Below, piece by piece: positions 26,427 to 37,252 of a DNA stretch of 64,000 nt. The stretch spans positions 8,901,463 through 8,965,462 of the forward strand of contig NC_060887.1 in assembly GCF_014805685.1 (NCBI RefSeq), given 5' to 3'. Within the stretch, counting starts at the first letter, position 1. The number at the start of each line of letters is the position of its first letter. Below the pieces are notes generated by a model. That model made no database searches and was not told where the DNA came from. It was given only the letters and a program-made list of their open reading frames with translations. The position numbers and the translations under genes were made by a program. Source of the stretch: Silurus meridionalis (Eukaryota; Chordata; Actinopteri; Siluriformes; Siluridae).

Positions 26427-26744
26427 TGTGTCTCCTCTTCTTGTCCATGTGAACGCTGCATAGGTTATTGCACTTCATTGTCTTTAAGGAAGAAGGTTGC
26501 TCTGAAATCCTGTCTCTGTGGTAAGCACACTTATCTGGCTCGAAGGACCAAATGTTAGGAAAGATTGCTATCTAGCTCGAAGGACCAAATGTTAGGATGT
26601 TTTACTATCTGGTGTATGCAGTTTAGGAGATTGCACACGCTCCCTCTAGTGGTGAAGCATGGAAATACAACTGAAGGGGAATCCTTTCCTACAATAACTC
26701 TGTACTGTACTGCACTGTACCACCTGCTGCCAAGAATGTATGAG

Positions 26745-26990
26745 GAAAGCTCTGGAATTTTTACCTATTGAACACCTTTGGGATGAATGTGAATGCTGAC
26801 TGCACTCCAGGCCTCCTCACCTCACCTACATTAGTAGACTGCACTAATTCCTCTGTGGCTGAATGAGCACAAATGTCTACAAGCTCACAGCAAAGCCTAC
26901 TGAAACATCTTCCCAGAATAATGGAGATTCTTGGAATGTTTAAAAAGCACATACAAATCTTATTGTCAGGTGTCCACAAGCTTTTATATA
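26745..26990 (+). mobile_element. MITE family B 3' part
   Basis: 'cacctttgggatgaatgtga', 'ctgcactccaggcctcctca', 'ctgtggctgaatgagcacaa' and 'ttgtcaggtgtccacaagct' match the right part of family B. Confidence 0.6.
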
Positions 26991-27404
26991 GTGTTAAATA
27001 TTGTGTATTTTTGGATGACAAAAAGAAACAAAAGAAAAAAGTGTGATACAAATAAGTCTCAGCAAAAGCCAGTTCATTTGCATTTACACATGTTCTTTAG
27101 GCAAATTATTATAGGCTGCTACTCCAACTAACTAAGATGTACAGTAGCTCAGCACTGGTAGCTTTGCGGTGCTAGATTTGATCATCAATTCCACATTTCC
27201 TTATTGCTGCATTTCCCCTGCATTTCCCACTGCATCCTACGTCACATTTAAAACACTTAATTTTGTCTATGAAGCCAAACACAGGGAACGTTCCTCCTTA
27301 ACATCCTAAGGATCCATTAACAACTTTTTGAAGATGGATTTGGAATGTGATTGATATCCACACTCAGCTAGCAACAGGGGCTCAGGAACACAGGTCGCAT
27401 GAAC
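26991..27404. other. Intergenic, nothing recognised
   Basis: No gene or repeat family identified. Confidence 0.4.
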
Positions 27405-27900
27405 GGTTTTGCATTTAATCGCCTATATCACTGGCATCCAACTACCTGCCATTGAGCACCTTCACCACAGCAGATGTCTGCGCAGAGCTCACAATATCAT
27501 CAAGGACCCTTTACATTCCAGTCACAAACTGTTTAATCTCCTTCCATCAAGAAGGAGATGCAGGAACAAATGCACTAGAACCAACAGGTTCAGAGACTGA
27601 ACTTTAAACTACACTGTTAGATCACTGTATGTAATTTCTGTTGATACAATATACATATTACATATTGTATTTTGTTATAACCCTCATTCTCTGCACATAT
27701 TGTGCCTTACATACACCTGCACTAATTATTTATGTGTATTTATATATACCCTACTGTACATTCTGCCTAATATTATATAGTATATATTCCCAAGCTGAAG
27801 TGGTGAAAAACAGTTACTTTAATGGGTCCCTGAAATCGGATATACAGTATATATATTTGGTGGACTTGTTTATTCAGCTTGCACATTTTTTAATGCCATA
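27405..27900 (+). pseudogene. LINE open-reading-frame C-terminus and 3' tail
   Basis: The frame ending at 27600 contains RAHNIIKDPLHSSHKLFNLL and PSRRRCRNKCTRTNRFRD, close to the C-terminal end of fish non-LTR retrotransposon polyproteins ('...IIKDPSHP...LFxLLPSGRRYR...'). It stops at 27598, and an AT-rich 3' region follows to about 27900. It is 5'-truncated, as is usual for LINE copies. Confidence 0.7.
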
Positions 27901-27934
27901 ACCTTATAACCTTCTACTTGTTGTTCCTATAATC

Positions 27935-28150
27935 ACAGGATGGGGATGAGGATGGGTTCCCCTTTTGAGTCTGGTTCCTCTCAAGGTTTCTTCCTCATAA
28001 CATCTAAGGGGTTTTTTTCTTGCCACGGTCACCATGGCTGCTCATCAGGGATAAATACACATTGTTCAACTTAACTCTTAAATTCTGTAAAGCTGCTTTG
28101 AGACAATGTCTGTTGTGAAAAGCGCTATAGAAATAAACTTGACTTGACTT
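27935..28150 (+). repeat. Family A repeat copy
   Basis: Carries 'gatgaggatgggttcccctt', 'ggttcctctcaaggtttctt', 'gtaaagctgctttgagacaa' and 'gaaaagcgctatagaaataa', ending in a GACTT run. Confidence 0.7.
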
Positions 28151-28274
28151 TACATAAAAATTTTTTTCAATGCCATAGCCTTAGAACCATTTACTTGTAC
28201 TTCTCAACAATGTCCACACGTCTCTGTACTGCTACAGCCTTTATATTTATTTACTGTATTTATTTAATTTTCTA

Positions 28275-28550
<276 letters not shown>

Positions 28551-28599
28551 CACACCTCAACAATAAACTTACAATTATAAGGAACAGAAATAGGCACTA

Positions 28600-29060
28600 A
28601 ATTTAGGCACTTGTTTATATAACTTTATACTTTATCTTTATGTGAAGCTGCTTTATGACAATGTGCATTGTTAAAAGCACTATACAAATAAAAATAAAGA
28701 CTTTTCTTTTTGCTAACACAAAAATAAACAAAAAATGAATGAAATAAACAATAAAAGAAACCGAAAAAGAGGTTTCTTTTAATATAATAAATAAAATAAC
28801 TAAAGGTTACTGTGTGTGCAGAGTTTCTGTTCGTGTTCATTTATTCACATGAGGATGGGTTCCCTGTTGTGTCTGGCTCTGTTTCTTCCTCATATCTTCT
28901 CAGAGAGTTTTTCTCACCACAGTCACCTCTGGCTTGGTTATTAGGAAAAAATAAATGTATATTCTTAATCTATTTACTTCTTTAAAGCTGCTTTGTGAGA
29001 GTATCTTTAATAAAACAGCTATACAAATCAAACCAAAATAAACTGAATTGAATTCCAGTA
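28600..29060 (+). repeat. Two truncated family A copies
   Basis: About 28600-28700 holds 'gaagctgctttatgacaatg' and 'taaaagcactatacaaataa'. About 28845-29060 holds 'gaggatgggttccctgttgt' through 'taaagctgctttgtgagagt' and an AATTG-like end. Confidence 0.6.
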
Positions 29061-29640
29061 GGTTCAATTGCTGCTTGGTGTGTAAGTGTGTTTTCATTGT
29101 GTCCTGCATTACCTGTTGTACCATTCAGGGGGTATCCCTAGAGTCCTAGGATAGGCTCTGGCCACATCTGATCAGGATAAACAGTGACTGAATGGATGAA
29201 TACATTTGGTATTATATCCTGGTCTATTTAATAGCATTAGAATATGTTATTATTACATACAAACTATATAAAGCATGCATGAGAGAATACAAAGCTGTTA
29301 TCAAAGTCTGTTATTTATAATGCAATCTGTAAAAATGCTAATTAATAAAAATGGAAATAATGCCAGCTGTTTCTGTGGTTAAACGCAAGAACCTTGAAGA
29401 CAGATGTGGACTGAAATTAATATAACCTGCTACTGGCCAGAGGTGGCAAAAGTACACACATCCTTTACTTAAGTAGAAGTACAGATCCTCATGTTTTAAA
29501 ATACTCGGGTAAAAGTTGAAGTACTGATTATACTTTTTTACTCAAGTGAAAGTAAAGAAGTTTTGGCTCAGACATGTACTTAAGTAAAAAGTAGTTATTA
29601 CTGTTTCCTGTTTTAGCTGTTAACTGGACCTTACATCATA

Positions 29641-29748
<108 letters not shown>

Positions 29749-29904
29749 ATGATGAGTTTGAGAGTTTGATTCCTGGTCAAGCTGGTTGCTGTGTTGGTAA
29801 ATAAAACTTCTGGACCTTGTCCCCTCTGAAAACATTTCAATTCTGTGTTGGATTAATTTCTTGATTTCCTGGTCTTTAATGAAAGATAACTTTAAAAAAA
29901 AGGC

Positions 29905-32040
29905 ACTTCTGTGGTAGCTCAGTGGGTTAAGGCTTGTGCCTGAACATGGTCTTTAATATAGTCCACGCTGGTGATTAGGTTTCAAAGCCAGTCCTACATA
30001 CCTTCTTTCTTACTGCGCTGGCATGAAACAAAGTATAAACCCTCCAAAAAGCACACATGCTTTTCAGCAGTGGTCGCTCAGTGTTTTAAGGCTTGTGCCT
30101 CATCTAAACATGCTTTCCAGTCTGATCTCTTCCATGGTTCATCAGATTAAGGCTGGTGCCTCGCTGATGTTAAGGATCATGGTTTGACTCCTGCTTTCTG
30201 CCTGCTGGTTGCAATGTCGGTTATATTCCTGCTTCCTAAATCTGTCTTTAGCTTTATATTTCTGTGTTGATGGTTTAAAGGTTGTTTCGAGACCTGCTTG
30301 AAACAACCTTCCGGGCTGGTCTTCTCTGATGGTCCAGTGGGTTAATTCAGGTGTCGTGCTTTTGGTGGGCTTCAGGGTTCGAATCCTGCTTTCTGTCTGC
30401 CAGTCACGATCAGGATTCACTTCCTACATCTTTCTTTAGCGATATATATCAAACCTGGCTTTCTGTCTGCTAGTCATGAGGTAGGTTAAATTCCTGATTC
30501 CTACATCTTCATATTCTTGTTTTAATGGGTTAAAAAGAAAGATAGACCTGCTCTAAACAAGCTTCCCAGCTTGTCCTTCCTGATGGTTCAGTGGGTTAAT
30601 GCTGGTGCCTTGCCAATGGCATGAATCAGGGTTCAAATCCTGCATTTACCCTTCTAGTCACGATATGGGTTTGCTTCCTAAGTCTGTCTTTAGCATTATA
30701 TTCTTGTTACCCACACTGTCTATATTGTCTCACATTGTCTGTATTGTCTTGTATAGTCTGTTTTTGTCTTGTTGTGTCTGTTTTGTCATGTATAGGTTTT
30801 TATTTATGTTTGTACTTTTGAGAGTAACAAACAGCTGGAACCAAATTCCTTGTGTGTGTCAACAGACTTGGCCAATAAACCTGATTCTGATTCTGATTGT
30901 GTTGATGGTTTGAAAGAAAAGATAGACCTGCTCTAACAATTGCCACAGCCTGTCCTTCCTGATGGTTCAGTGGGTTAAGACTGGTATTTTGCTGTTGGTG
31001 GGGTTCAGGGTTCTGATCCTGCTTTCTGTGTTTCTTTCTGGTCTGAATTTCTTGCTTTGAAGCATGAAACGAAGGATAAACCCCCCCAAAAAGAAGGGGT
31101 GTTGTGGGACTTGATGGCTTTGTGGTAAAAGCTTTGCCTCTGAGCTCAGAGGTTGCTGGTTTGAATCTGGCTTTTCCCCACACTGGGTAAGTTGTGTGGA
31201 AATTAGTTTGTGGTGAACAATGGAGTGGGTTACTGTGAATTAAGGCTGTGAAGACCTGCTGGGTTACAGCCTCAGAAAAAGTGGGGGTAATAGTTTTGCA
31301 ATTGGGGAGGAGAAACATTTTTTTTTATTAAATACATTTCTGCCAGGAGCCTAAGTTGATACTTTTGTCAGAGGGGCAGATGCCTGGATAATGCCCCCCT
31401 GGTTCAGGATACGCCCTCTGAAACCATCCACATCCAACATTCCATTTCTGACACCTTCCTCACTACAGTCACGGGAACTTTCCACACTCTTAACTTTGAG
31501 CCCGGGCCGGGGTTTGACCCAGCAACCTCCCAACCCAGAGGCAAAGCTATTCCAATTTAGCCACAGGATCTCCTGCAAGAACCTGATTTTTAGGACCTTT
31601 TTTGGTTCTTTTATAAAACAATTTAAAGGACAGCTAAGGGGTAGGAATTGAACCAGGTGAGTCAGATAGCAGAGACGGCATCACTAACCACTACACTACC
31701 AGAGGGGTGGCAAACATGGGTTTGCTTATTGGACTCTTGGCTTTTCTATAGTTAAGAGACCACTGTTTTCTCTTAGATCATGATGGTAGAGGGTCAAAAC
31801 TTCTCCTTCCGGTTCATTTTCTCAGTAACTCGAAGTCTATGAGAAGTGACTCAGGTACAAGAACCACATCTCCAACACCTGCACTACTGATATACCATGA
31901 TTTAACAGCAACCAATTTTAATGACCTTTCATTGTTCTGTTTTTGAAAACTTCTTATAATGTTTAATATGAAACTAGAGGTAAGAATTGAACCAGGGAAG
32001 TCTTTCATCATAGATTGCTAATGGCATTACTTCAAAACTC
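29905..32040. repeat. Array of tRNA-like (pol III box) units in two orientations
   Basis: About seven forward units carry an A-box-like 'tggttcagtgggttaa' and a B-box-like motif 35-40 bp on. Starts lie near 29915, 30068, 30138, 30330, 30584, 30963 and 31112. Exact B-box consensus GGTTCGAATCC is at 30376-30386 and GGTTCAAATCC at 30630-30640. From 31505 two or three units run on the minus strand. One at 31637-31706 reads TGGTAGTGTAGTGGTTAG ... GGTTCAATTCC in reverse. Three forward units share a leader ('gatagacctgctctaa ... cctgatggttcagtgggtta'), so they multiplied as tandem units of about 200-290 bp. No unit closes a convincing acceptor stem, so these are tRNA-derived rather than tRNA genes. 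Confidence 0.6.
30715..30900 (+). repeat. LINE/SINE-type 3' tail inserted in the tRNA-like array
   Basis: 'ttgtctgtattgtcttgtat', 'cttggccaataaacctgatt' and a closing TCTGATT run interrupt one array unit. The tail resembles 3' ends of fish non-LTR elements. Confidence 0.5.
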
Positions 32041-32274
32041 AAAACTTTGTTAGACATGTAAATAAGCAGGAAAGACAGAGACAAAGACAAAGAGACACAG
32101 ACACAGCTTTAGAAAGAGTTAGAAACAAATAGAGAGACAGCAAGAGAGAGACATATACAGTGAGACAGAGACATTTACTAAAAGAGACACAGAGACAATT
32201 AGATAGAGAAAATAGAGAGACAAAGATAGCGAGATATAGCCACTTCCTGTTGGAAGTGTTTTTCCCGAGCGACT

Positions 32275-32355
32275 CTTAATGATCTCATTTACTAAATGAG
32301 CAGTAGTGAGTTAAGGGCTTGCTCAGGTGCCCAAAACTGTCAGCTTGGAGGTGTT
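32275..32355 (-). repeat. SINE fragment
   Basis: 'gttaagggcttgctcaggtg' and 'cagcttggaggtgttaa' match part of the reverse-oriented SINE. Confidence 0.5.
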
Positions 32356-32921
32356 AAACATGTATCATATTTACAGCATGTGATATATATGTAAGCATAT
32401 GTACAGTGATTAAATATGAAGGCTATATCAGTGCAGAGATGTGTGGACATCATTAAGAGCCTTTGCTGATTATATATATAGAAAATTATAGACATTTTAC
32501 AGATTTGAATGATGTATTGTTTTTATCTGTACGATCAATAAAGACAGTAATTTAAGTTTGTGTCGCCATTATGAGGGAAAAACCCACAAAACGCCACCCA
32601 GAGGGTTAATTGTGTAAAACATGGCGGATTTTGGAGTTTGATTTGAGACTAGGCGCAGAAATAAAACAAAAGTTTACTGATTAAAAATATTTTTATCTGG
32701 AGTTTATTTATTTTATATCTAAGAAAGGACGTCGTGGATAAACGTATTTTTTGCCGAAGTTTTTAATTGCGCCTCTTTTTTATTTAGTTATTTATTTAGG
32801 TATTTACATTTTCTATCTATTAAAATGGTGAAACAGAAATGCGCGCTAAATTGATAGCGTGTTAATAAAATTTAGTGCCGTTTACAATAATTTTAATTTT
32901 GACAGCCAAATCTACATATTT

Positions 32922-32933
<12 letters not shown>

Positions 32934-33001
<68 letters not shown>
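32934..33001 (+). repeat. (TA)n microsatellite
   Basis: Uninterrupted TA run inside the Tol2-like element. Confidence 0.95.
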
Positions 33002-33004
<3 letters not shown>

Positions 33005-33559
33005 CAAAACGAATTAAAAATGTTGTTACCTAATGAATGTGTCCAGGCTGAAGATCCACATATAGAACACAAGCAGAGAAAAGATGATGATGATCAGGAA
33101 TGTGTCTGTTCTCAGTCATGTTTACGTCACTGACTCCCTCTGTCTCATCCACATTAACCCCAAACTTCTTACTGCCTTCTGCCTGCTGATTCTTAGCTCC
33201 ATAAACTAGTCTACATCTGTGGTGAGTGAGAGACAGGATTTTATAGACCAGTGGGTTAAAAAAGACACGCAATGACAGGAAATCGGTTGTTCGGCTGAAA
33301 TTGGAACGCAGTGAAAATAAAAAAAATATTTCACCAAATCAATGGATTAAAACTAAAGTAACGAGCCGGTTTTGAAAATGTAAGAAGTAAAAAGTACAGA
33401 TATTTGTGTAAAAATGTAATGAGTAAAAGTAAAAAGTTGTCTGAAAAATAAATAGTGGAGTAAAGTACTGATACCAGAAAAATCTACTTAAGTACAGTAA
33501 CGAAGTATTTGTACTCCGTTACTTCCACCTCTGCTAAGGGCTGCATTTGCAATAAAGTG

Positions 33560-33830
33560 TTTTGCATTCAAGTGTCCATTAGTGAACAGTCGATAACCAA
33601 AACATTGATGGAGCTGTAATGAACAAACATTGGGTGTCACCCAGATGAGTCTGATTCCTCTCAAGGCTTCTTACTCATACTATCTTAGGGAGTTTTTCCC
33701 TCACCACTGTCGCCACTGTCTCACTCATTATGGATAAATATTTAGGTACTAATTTATCATGTTTAAATAATATTGCAATCTATTTATATCTGTAAAGCTG
33801 CTTTGAGACAATGTCTACTATTCACTTCTG
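33560..33830 (+). repeat. Family A repeat copy
   Basis: 'aagtgtccattagtgaacag', 'gattcctctcaaggcttctt', 'gggagtttttccctcaccac' and 'taaagctgctttgagacaat' are present. Confidence 0.65.
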
Positions 33831-34079
33831 CTTCATGTCAAATCACTTAATCTCAATAATCCATGGAAAATCTTGTAAAATCGTGTATAATTGTTTAATA
33901 CTCTGTACAGTTTTTTTTCCCTTATTTGTCAGCCAAATATTTTCCTTGAGTCATCACCATGTGCTGATTTGTCTCCTGGCTTGAAACTGCTCATGGCATA
34001 GGGAAGTTCCAATTTAACTCTCTTCATGATTTATCACGAGGTCTGAAAATGTGCACTCTGTTTTCGATCAACAAATGTG

Positions 34080-34085
34080 TTTATT
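34080..34085 (-). terminator. Polyadenylation signal AATAAA for tyrobp
   Basis: AATAAA on the minus strand lies about 260 bp past the tyrobp stop codon, with no nearer canonical signal noticed. It predicts a short 3' UTR with cleavage near 34060. Confidence 0.6.
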
Positions 34086-34341
34086 CTGTTGAAAAGATAT
34101 TGTATACAAACAATGCAACAATGGTATACATACAGTATAGAAATGTGTTATAGCTACATGATAGATTTAGATTAAGGCAATAATTAACACACTCAAAAAC
34201 ACACCCACACAATCATAATGTTATATTTTAAAATTTCAAAATTCAAAGTAATAGAACTAAGAATGTCTAAATCTTGAAGCATTTGTCCAGTTTATAAATT
34301 GTTGCTGCTAAGCATCTGAGACCTTTTCACCCGTAGAAGCA

Positions 34342-35112
34342 TTATTTCCGATACTGGTGAAGATCATTGTAAATATCCGACTGTACTCCATAGAGTTCCT
34401 GTTACAAATTACACAAAGAAACAGATTCCATTACAACCAGGAATTTTAGTTGTCAAGGAAATAACTGCTTTTAAAAGTGTTTAAGGACGTGTTTTATTAC
34501 AAGAGGTTATAAGGGATTCCATTACATAATTGTAGCAATACAATTAAATATGGGTTATTTCTACTATTAAGCGTATTAATGTTGTTCATCAGACAAGGTT
34601 CTTATTGTTCTTAAGAACTAAACATTTGACCTGATAAGGTGACTCTGTAATTTCCACCTCCTTTGGTTTGCTTGATGACTGCCGAAATTTTGCTTTGACT
34701 AAGGGTGAGAAGAAGCATCAAGTTCATTTATGTTCATATCCAAGTCTTTAACATTTCTCAAGCAAATGAACAAACAAACAAGCATGCAAACTCTTACGTG
34801 GACGCAAACTGTTCTTCTTTTTTTCCCGTGATGCAAAACAGTAGACTGAGATAGTAATGAGTAGTGTAAGAATTATATCACAGGTAATTATGGCGATAAT
34901 AACCCCCATGTTCAGCTGATAGCATGTACCACAGTCTGAAAAAGAAACAGACAGACAGAGAGTTTGCCATACGAGGGGAGATAAAAAAAAAAACAAAATA
35001 CTGGTATCTGTTACCATATCACCATATCTGCGAGGATAAACATTACCTTCAGTTGCTGCCACATAACCTGACAAAACAGTAAAGTATAATTTAAAAAAGC
35101 AACCAATGAAAA

Positions 35113-35199
<87 letters not shown>

Positions 35200-35277
35200 C
35201 ACTTACAGAAAACAGAAACACAAGACAAACTTACCAAGTCCACTAAAAAGAGCCAATGAGTGCAGGATCCAGCCCAT
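34342..35277 (-). CDS. tyrobp: TYROBP / DAP12 transmembrane ITAM adaptor
   Basis: Five exons with GT..AG borders and matching phases: 35277-35235, 35067-35047, 34935-34798, 34698-34631, 34398-34342. The predicted protein has 108 residues (human DAP12 has 113). Residues 1-21 form a signal peptide (MGWILHSLALFSGL plus GYVAATE). DCGTC gives a CxxC pair for disulfide dimers. Residues 31-54 are a membrane helix with Asp41 and Thr45 spaced as in DAP12 (DxxxT), the pair that binds the Lys of partner receptors. The tail reads ESPYQELYGVQSDIYNDL, a textbook ITAM with tyrosines 89 and 100 spaced as in mammals. Family knowledge: once phosphorylated, the ITAM recruits Syk/ZAP-70 in NK and myeloid cells. 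The start ATG sits in a good context (GCCATCATGG). Intron 1 holds a CT/TA microsatellite. No frame damage is seen. Confidence 0.93.
35117..35197 (+). repeat. (CT)n(AT)n microsatellite in tyrobp intron 1
   Basis: About 35 bp of CT followed by about 45 bp of TA, between tyrobp exons 1 and 2. It is close to, but not inside, either splice site. Confidence 0.95.
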
Positions 35278-36741
35278 GATGGCTACACTTTATCCCCATA
35301 TAAATGATGCGCAAAGGCTTGTGTTCAAATCCAGATCTCACATTCAGAAGCGCACAATCCTTTCTGTTGACTAAAACCTAAAGAGGGCCACTGCGGTGAG
35401 AGTCTGAGCAAAAGCTGAGATGTGTCAGTTTCTGCCGGTCAGTGTGATACTAGGAGGAGTCAGTAGTTGTTGTGCTGGGGTTTTTTTTTCTTCTTTGTCC
35501 TTTCTTTAAAAAAATGCAAATGTATATTGCATAAAATTGCTAAAAATACTTACAAAAAAAGTTAAGAGTTTGAAGTGTTACATTTACCAATGTTTCAATG
35601 TGGGAATGGTCAGGACAAAACAAACACACAAACACAAAGTTCTTATGTTTGAGCTGGTGTGTAGTGTAGTATGTAGGCGTGTGGCTTGAGCTTATTTCCG
35701 TCCTCAGGCCAGTTGAATGCAAACTTTGCCTTCTCAGCATGTGGTTTATTATTTAGATCCACTGTTGTGGGTTTCTATTTTCATGTTAGATCTGTCCGCT
35801 GTAGTTTTGTTTTATCACTATAAGCATGCAAAGCTTACACAGTGTCACCTTGGCACAGCCTTTATTTCATAGGATAATGTTCACAGCAGTTGCAAATCAT
35901 AGTGAAATTGGCTATCATTACAGTCAGAGTTGTTTGGACCGTCATGGTGGCAGTGTGCATTTTGCATAAGTGAAGGTGGTTATGTGGTTTACACTTTCTG
36001 TTGTTGTTCCTTAAAAAAATTTGAACATGGTTTACTGTGGGTTTGAAATGAAATAAAAAAATCTTAGTGAAAGAGGAAATTTTTTGTGAAATAAAAGTAG
36101 GATGTCTACATACGAAATAATATAGAACGTTTTAGAAATGTGGCCAGGTCACAGTAACACGAACATGGTTGCAAAATATGATATTAATCATTCACTTCCT
36201 CTCAACACACACACACACGTGCACACGCATCTCTTTTTCTCTCTCCATTTGTGGGTTTTCCAATGACCTTGATACTAATCAAGGTATAAGCTTTTAACTC
36301 TTATTATTAACCAGATAAGTATCAGGGATGAAGAGTGGAGAAGGACTCAGACATAAAGAGGGGTTTTATGAAAAGAGGCGGGTTTAAGATCAGGGTTTGA
36401 AAATGGCTAGGTCAGGGGATCAACGCAGAACAAGAAAACCAAGAAACAAGACCTGAGAATAACACCACGAAATGAAAAGAGCTTGGCAGGCAGGTGTGTA
36501 GTTTTTGGGTGGTTTGTAAGACTGTGATGCAATAATTAGAAAGCTGGTGTGCTCAGAACACACGGAAATTTGTAAAATAGAATATTTATATTTAACTATT
36601 TTAGCCATACAGAAAAACCACAGGCTTTTTGCTAGCTAGCATAGAATTAGTCATTAGCATAATTAATTGATAGGTTGTAATGACCAAAGATGGCATGTAT
36701 ATACATAGACAATCATCCTGACAGGTGATTGGCCTATTATT
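35278..36741. other. tyrobp upstream region and intergenic DNA
   Basis: The promoter should lie in about 35280-35480. I see no canonical TATA box and cannot place the transcription start. Further out, 35500-36740 shows no gene or recognised repeat, apart from a short CA run at about 36206-36218. Confidence 0.35.
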
Positions 36742-36955
36742 TACATTTTGCATTTATTTACATTTGACAGACGCTCTTTTTCAAAGCGACTTCCATTTAT
36801 TTCATTCAAACAACAGAGCAGCTATGTGGTTAAGGGCATTGCTCAGGGGCCCAGAAATGGCAGCTTGGTGTGGCTGGGATTTTAACTCATTACTTTCATA
36901 TCCACAAGTATAATGGCTTAATCACATGCTATCACCTCCCTGTTAACTCTGAAGG
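36742..36955 (-). repeat. tRNA-derived SINE copy, reverse orientation
   Basis: 'acatttgacagacgctcttt', 'ttaagggcattgctcagggg', 'atggcagcttggtgtggctg' and 'gggattttaactcattactt' give the family order. It is the best-preserved copy in the window. Confidence 0.7.
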
Positions 36956-37252
36956 AGGCTTATCAAAGACATACTACAGGGTTAACAGTGAACAATATTT
37001 GAGAAATTCTCACAGGACACAGATACATGGAGGACTGAATATACACACAAATCAAAGAGAAACTGAAATATAAAAGTGCAAGTAGTAGAAACACATGAAG
37101 GAGACAACCAATGGCAAGACATAGGTGCAGAAAGGACATAAACCTACATTACTAAACAACATTAAACAACAGTGAACATTAAAGTTAGTGCTTTAGAACT
37201 GCTGGCTGTTATGAAGAAGAAACCAGTCACAACATTATACCACAATATCCTT
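36956..37252. other. Intergenic, nothing recognised
   Basis: No feature seen. Confidence 0.4.

Larger units (their letters stand above)
22868..26610 (-). mobile_element. Degenerate BEL/Pao LTR retroelement, reverse transcriptase missing
   Basis: Minus-strand remnants appear in BEL/Pao order. They are a gag-like N-terminal frame (26426-25842), a zinc-knuckle-like Cys/His patch near 25130, an aspartic-protease-like YVLLDNGS near 24920, a pre-integrase segment (24405-24118), integrase zinc-binding and core (23950-23512), and the C-terminal integrase module (23318-23007). Only about 0.5 kb separates protease from integrase, so reverse transcriptase and RNase H are largely deleted. 'gctatctagctcgaa' near 22880 recurs near 26567, and a related copy precedes it near 26535. 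These look like remnants of LTR-edge/primer-site sequence. Stops and frameshifts throughout; not functional. Confidence 0.75.

Noticed and set aside
31637..31706. Possible true tRNA gene on the minus strand
   Set aside because: Good D-arm and B box, but no convincing acceptor or anticodon stem pairing. Treated as tRNA-derived.
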